The notes beneath the pieces are model-generated. The model had not been told where the DNA came from and ran no database searches. It saw only the letters and a list, made by a program, of their open reading frames with translations. A stretch of 38,163 nucleotides of DNA from Bacillus subtilis (GTDB lineage Bacteria > Bacillota > Bacilli > Bacillales > Bacillaceae_C): positions 1 to 38,163 of the forward strand of contig NZ_VTQV01000042.1 of assembly GCF_008764245.1 (NCBI RefSeq), written 5' to 3'. Of the stretch, positions 36,687 to 38,163 are shown piece by piece (positions within the stretch are counted from its first letter, which is position 1; the number at the start of each line of letters is the position of its first letter). Made by a program: the position numbers and the translations under genes.

Positions 36687-36741
36687 AAGAACCCTTGGAT
36701 TTTGTCCACCAAAACTAAAATGATTCAAAGGGTCTTTTTTT
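36687..36741 (+). other. Orphan hairpin beside the glnA remnant
   Basis: AAGAACCCTT (36687-36696) pairs with AAGGGTCTT (36728-36736), with further AT pairing inside and seven T after it on the plus strand. It has the form of a plus-strand terminator, yet no plus-strand gene precedes it for over 4 kb. GGTTCTTCGG on the minus strand faintly resembles ends of ISL3-family insertion sequences. This is from memory and unverified. Confidence 0.35.
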
Positions 36742-36747
36742 ATACTT

Positions 36748-37410
36748 TTAATAGTAGTTGACGATTAACCATTCGTCTTTTAATTCTATATGGTAGCCTA
36801 TAAATGTTTGTTCCCACTCTACCTGCACAGTGGCGCCTGTTTTTATTACTAAGTCAATATTTTCCTTAATACCCTCATATCTATCTGTTAACATTTCTTT
36901 AACCATATCAGCGTGGCTCGGGGAAACAGATATAACTCCAGTGCTCATATCTGCAATACGCTGTTTATCCTTTAGTATGATAAATCCATCACTATTAGGA
37001 ATGCCGTATAGTTTAGCACCATAATTTCGTACTGCAGTTATTATATCTTTTAAATTTGGATATTTGTTCTCATCCATAATAAGAGTGTATTTAATACCGT
37101 CTATAATTATCTCATCTTCAATTTGATTATTGTTTTCTCCAATTACTTTTTCTTTATTTGATCCATTCTTTGTCGTATCTGTTTGTTTATTTGTTTTCTT
37201 AGTAACCGTTGGTGGCATTTCTTCATCGATTTCTTTTACATCAAGTGTTTTTTCTTTGGGGTCTGTATTCTCAATCAATGGAGCCTTATCCACTTTTTGT
37301 TGATCACTATATTGGGTAGCACTTCCAACATTCTTGGTTCCGGAGTATTGAAATGCTCCCGCAGGTATCAAAAATAAAGTCATTAATATAACGATGTAAA
37401 ACTTTTTCAT
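36748..37410 (-). CDS. Secreted protein of unknown function
   Basis: A 220-residue protein. Residues 1-20 form a signal peptide (MKKFYIVILMTLFLIPAGAF) without a lipobox. A polar, low-complexity linker rich in Lys, Thr, Asn and Glu spans about 40-100. A compact C-terminal domain (about 100-220) contains IIIDGIKYTLIMDENKYPNLKDII and ends ELKDEWLIVNYY. No cysteine was seen. I do not recognise the family. AAAAGGGGAATC precedes the ATG, and an 18-base palindrome lies in its promoter region. It lies beyond the glnA remnant, outside the syntenic block. Confidence 0.72.
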   Translation of the reverse strand: MKKFYIVILMTLFLIPAGAFQYSGTKNVGSATQYSDQQKVDKAPLIENTDPKEKTLDVKEIDEEMPPTVTKKTNKQTDTTKNGSNKEKVIGENNNQIEDEIIIDGIKYTLIMDENKYPNLKDIITAVRNYGAKLYGIPNSDGFIILKDKQRIADMSTGVISVSPSHADMVKEMLTDRYEGIKENIDLVIKTGATVQVEWEQTFIGYHIELKDEWLIVNYY

Positions 37411-37473
37411 TACGTGATTCCCCTTTTATATTTTCTACCTTATATCTTATCCTGAATTTTGCATTTGTGTTTC

Positions 37474-37491
37474 AAATGTTTCGAAACATTT
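37474..37491. promoter_or_regulatory. Perfect 18-base palindrome, probable operator
   Basis: AAATGTTTCGAAACATTT is its own reverse complement. It lies about 65-80 bases before the secreted-protein gene and overlaps a TTGAAA on each side, one of which may be the -35. A dimeric repressor site is the simplest reading; the regulator is unknown. Confidence 0.5.
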
Positions 37492-37550
37492 CAACACCCT
37501 TCTACATTGGTATAACCCCTACAAAATGAGGGTTGTTTTTTCGTCTTGAA

Positions 37551-37577
37551 AAGCCCCTCTCGTTTGAAAGGGGCTTG
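37551..37577 (-). terminator. Terminator after the Arg/Asp-rich protein gene
   Basis: AAGCCCCT and AGGGGCTT enclose an 8-base loop, followed on the minus strand by TTC. It lies 20 bases past the stop. Confidence 0.75.
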
Positions 37578-37595
37578 GATTAAGGGGAAGTGCTA

Positions 37596-37811
37596 CTAAT
37601 CCCAATCTTCTTCATGCCGACGACGACGCTCTTCACGGCAACGGCAAATGAATCTCTCGCGGTCACGATCACGGTCTCTATCATCGTCCCAATCACAATC
37701 ACGGTCGTGTTCGTGTCTTACTTCACGACATCTGCAAATCAAGCGTACGCGCCGTCTACGTCTTTCTCGTCTTTCTTCTTCTCCACCTACAAAATCATCT
37801 TCAAAATACAT
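37596..37811 (-). CDS. Arg/Asp-rich low-complexity small protein
   Basis: A 71-residue, extremely charged protein. After MYFEDDFVGGEEE comes an RRERRRRR run, then two copies of a short motif, RLICRCRE and RFICRCRE, separated by an alternating D-R stretch (RDRDRDR), ending RRRRHEEDWD. AAAGGTG lies 8 bases before the ATG at 37811. Such Arg/Asp repeats with paired cysteines resemble spore-coat or crust proteins, but I cannot name a family. Because the DNA is repetitive, the opposite strand carries a long Ser-Arg reading frame, which I take as a shadow. Confidence 0.6.
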   Translation of the reverse strand: MYFEDDFVGGEEERRERRRRRVRLICRCREVRHEHDRDCDWDDDRDRDRDRERFICRCREERRRRHEEDWD

Positions 37812-37924
37812 AACCATCGCACCTTTTCCATTTATATTAAAGCCGGCCGACCTTAATACATATATTATTGGAAAATGCGTGATTTGATTGGTCATACTGT
37901 CTGGTGGAAAAGAGGATTTTATGT

Positions 37925-37956
37925 AAAAAAGCGACCCACCTGCTTAAGGTGAGCCA
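37925..37956 (-). terminator. Hairpin left of a possible gene remnant
   Basis: CACCT and AGGTG with flanking GGCT/GGTCGC pairs, followed on the minus strand by TTTTTTACAT. It would terminate something entering from the right edge, and follows the stop of a short open frame at 37969. Confidence 0.6.
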
Positions 37957-37968
37957 CATTTTAATCAC

Positions 37969-38073
37969 TTAACTCTCAATAATTCCATTTAGATCAGCGA
38001 GCTTTTCACTGTGGTCCCGTATTTTTTGAAATAAAAACCGGGAAATTATCGGGCAACCCAAAAAATAACCTAC
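37969..38073 (-). pseudogene. Possible C-terminal fragment of an unknown gene
   Basis: An open stretch of 34 codons ends at 37969 with the reading ...QKIRDHSEKLADLNGIIES, just before a terminator-like hairpin. A stop lies directly upstream, and there is no start codon or ribosome site. The composition looks protein-like, but the length is within chance, so this is only a possible relic. Confidence 0.22.
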
Positions 38074-38096
38074 TTATCAATCCGAATTGCCTGATG

Positions 38097-38163
38097 AACA
38101 AAAAGCGCAAGCGCCCGTTTAGCGACGTACAAACTTTTTAGGGGCCTGACGAGATAAAGGAAA
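38097..38163. repeat. Repeat-like intergenic element at the window edge
   Basis: Begins with AAAAAGCGCAAGCGCC, a small hairpin (GCGC-AA-GCGC), and continues to GGGGCCTGACGAG. Segments like this recur between genes in several Bacillaceae as I remember. Only one copy is seen in this window and it runs off the edge, so repetition cannot be shown here. Confidence 0.35.

Noticed and set aside
37648-37887. Plus-strand Ser-Arg-rich frame opposite the Arg/Asp-rich gene
   Set aside because: It has no ribosome site, and its SR repeats are the direct complement of the charged codons on the other strand.

Overview
The window comes from a low-GC, endospore-forming member of the Bacillaceae. Spore genes are present (sspN, tlp, sirA, a SpoIIP-family gene). 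Ribosome binding sites are strong AGGAGG-type sites, and the block from parC to lexA follows the gene order I remember for Bacillus subtilis (parC-parE-yneT-plsY-yneR-yneQ-yneP-tlp-sspN-citB ... yneK-ccdA ... yneF-sirA-tkt-ynzC-yneB-yneA-lexA). It is not B. subtilis: the arginine operon, the SpoIIP-family gene and ppc sit at the edges of this block, and several genes expected inside it (sspO/sspP, cotM, yneN, yneI, yneJ) are missing.

Layout. (1) 156-9826, minus strand: a complete arginine operon argC-argJ-argB-argD-carA-carB-argF with tight or overlapping junctions. An ArgR/AhrC-type ARG box lies in the core promoter, a second ARG box lies in front of carA, and a terminator follows argF. (2) 9895-14377, minus: topoisomerase IV operon parE-parC. 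(3) 14564-16999: YneT-like CoA-binding protein (minus), then plsY and a CapA-family gene (plus). (4) 17034-21732, minus: yneR, yneQ, yneP, the spore genes sspN-tlp, a tiny FbpB-like gene, and aconitase. (5) 22143-25802: stress and cell-envelope genes, namely a GlsB/YeaQ membrane protein, a lytic transglycosylase, a YflT-like protein with a SigB-type promoter, a LysM/3D protein with a WalR-type box, a small membrane protein and YneK. (6) 25809-32105: ccdA, yneF, sirA, transketolase, ynzC, and the SOS pair yneA-yneB / lexA, divergent around LexA boxes. (7) 32157-36186, minus: a SpoIIP-family gene and phosphoenolpyruvate carboxylase (ppc). (8) 36187-38163: a non-syntenic edge with a 17-codon 3' remnant of glnA followed by its terminator, an uncharacterised secreted protein, an Arg/Asp-rich small protein, and a repeat-like end.

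How the genes work together. The arginine operon makes citrulline from glutamate-derived N-acetylglutamate and carbamoyl phosphate. Its CarA lacks the usual glutaminase residues, so the arginine carbamoyl phosphate synthetase may depend on ammonia. ppc and aconitase feed 2-oxoglutarate/glutamate synthesis, and tkt supplies pentose and erythrose phosphates. LexA controls YneA, which pauses division on DNA damage. SirA restrains DnaA at sporulation. The LysM/3D protein, lytic transglycosylase, YflT-like and GlsB-like proteins form a cell-wall and stress group.

Most of the window is ordinary housekeeping DNA. The parts most worth a second look are the degenerate CarA glutaminase domain, the glnA remnant at what looks like an insertion boundary, and the terminator-like hairpin in the ppc leader. 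All family assignments come from reading the sequence and from memory; no database search was run.
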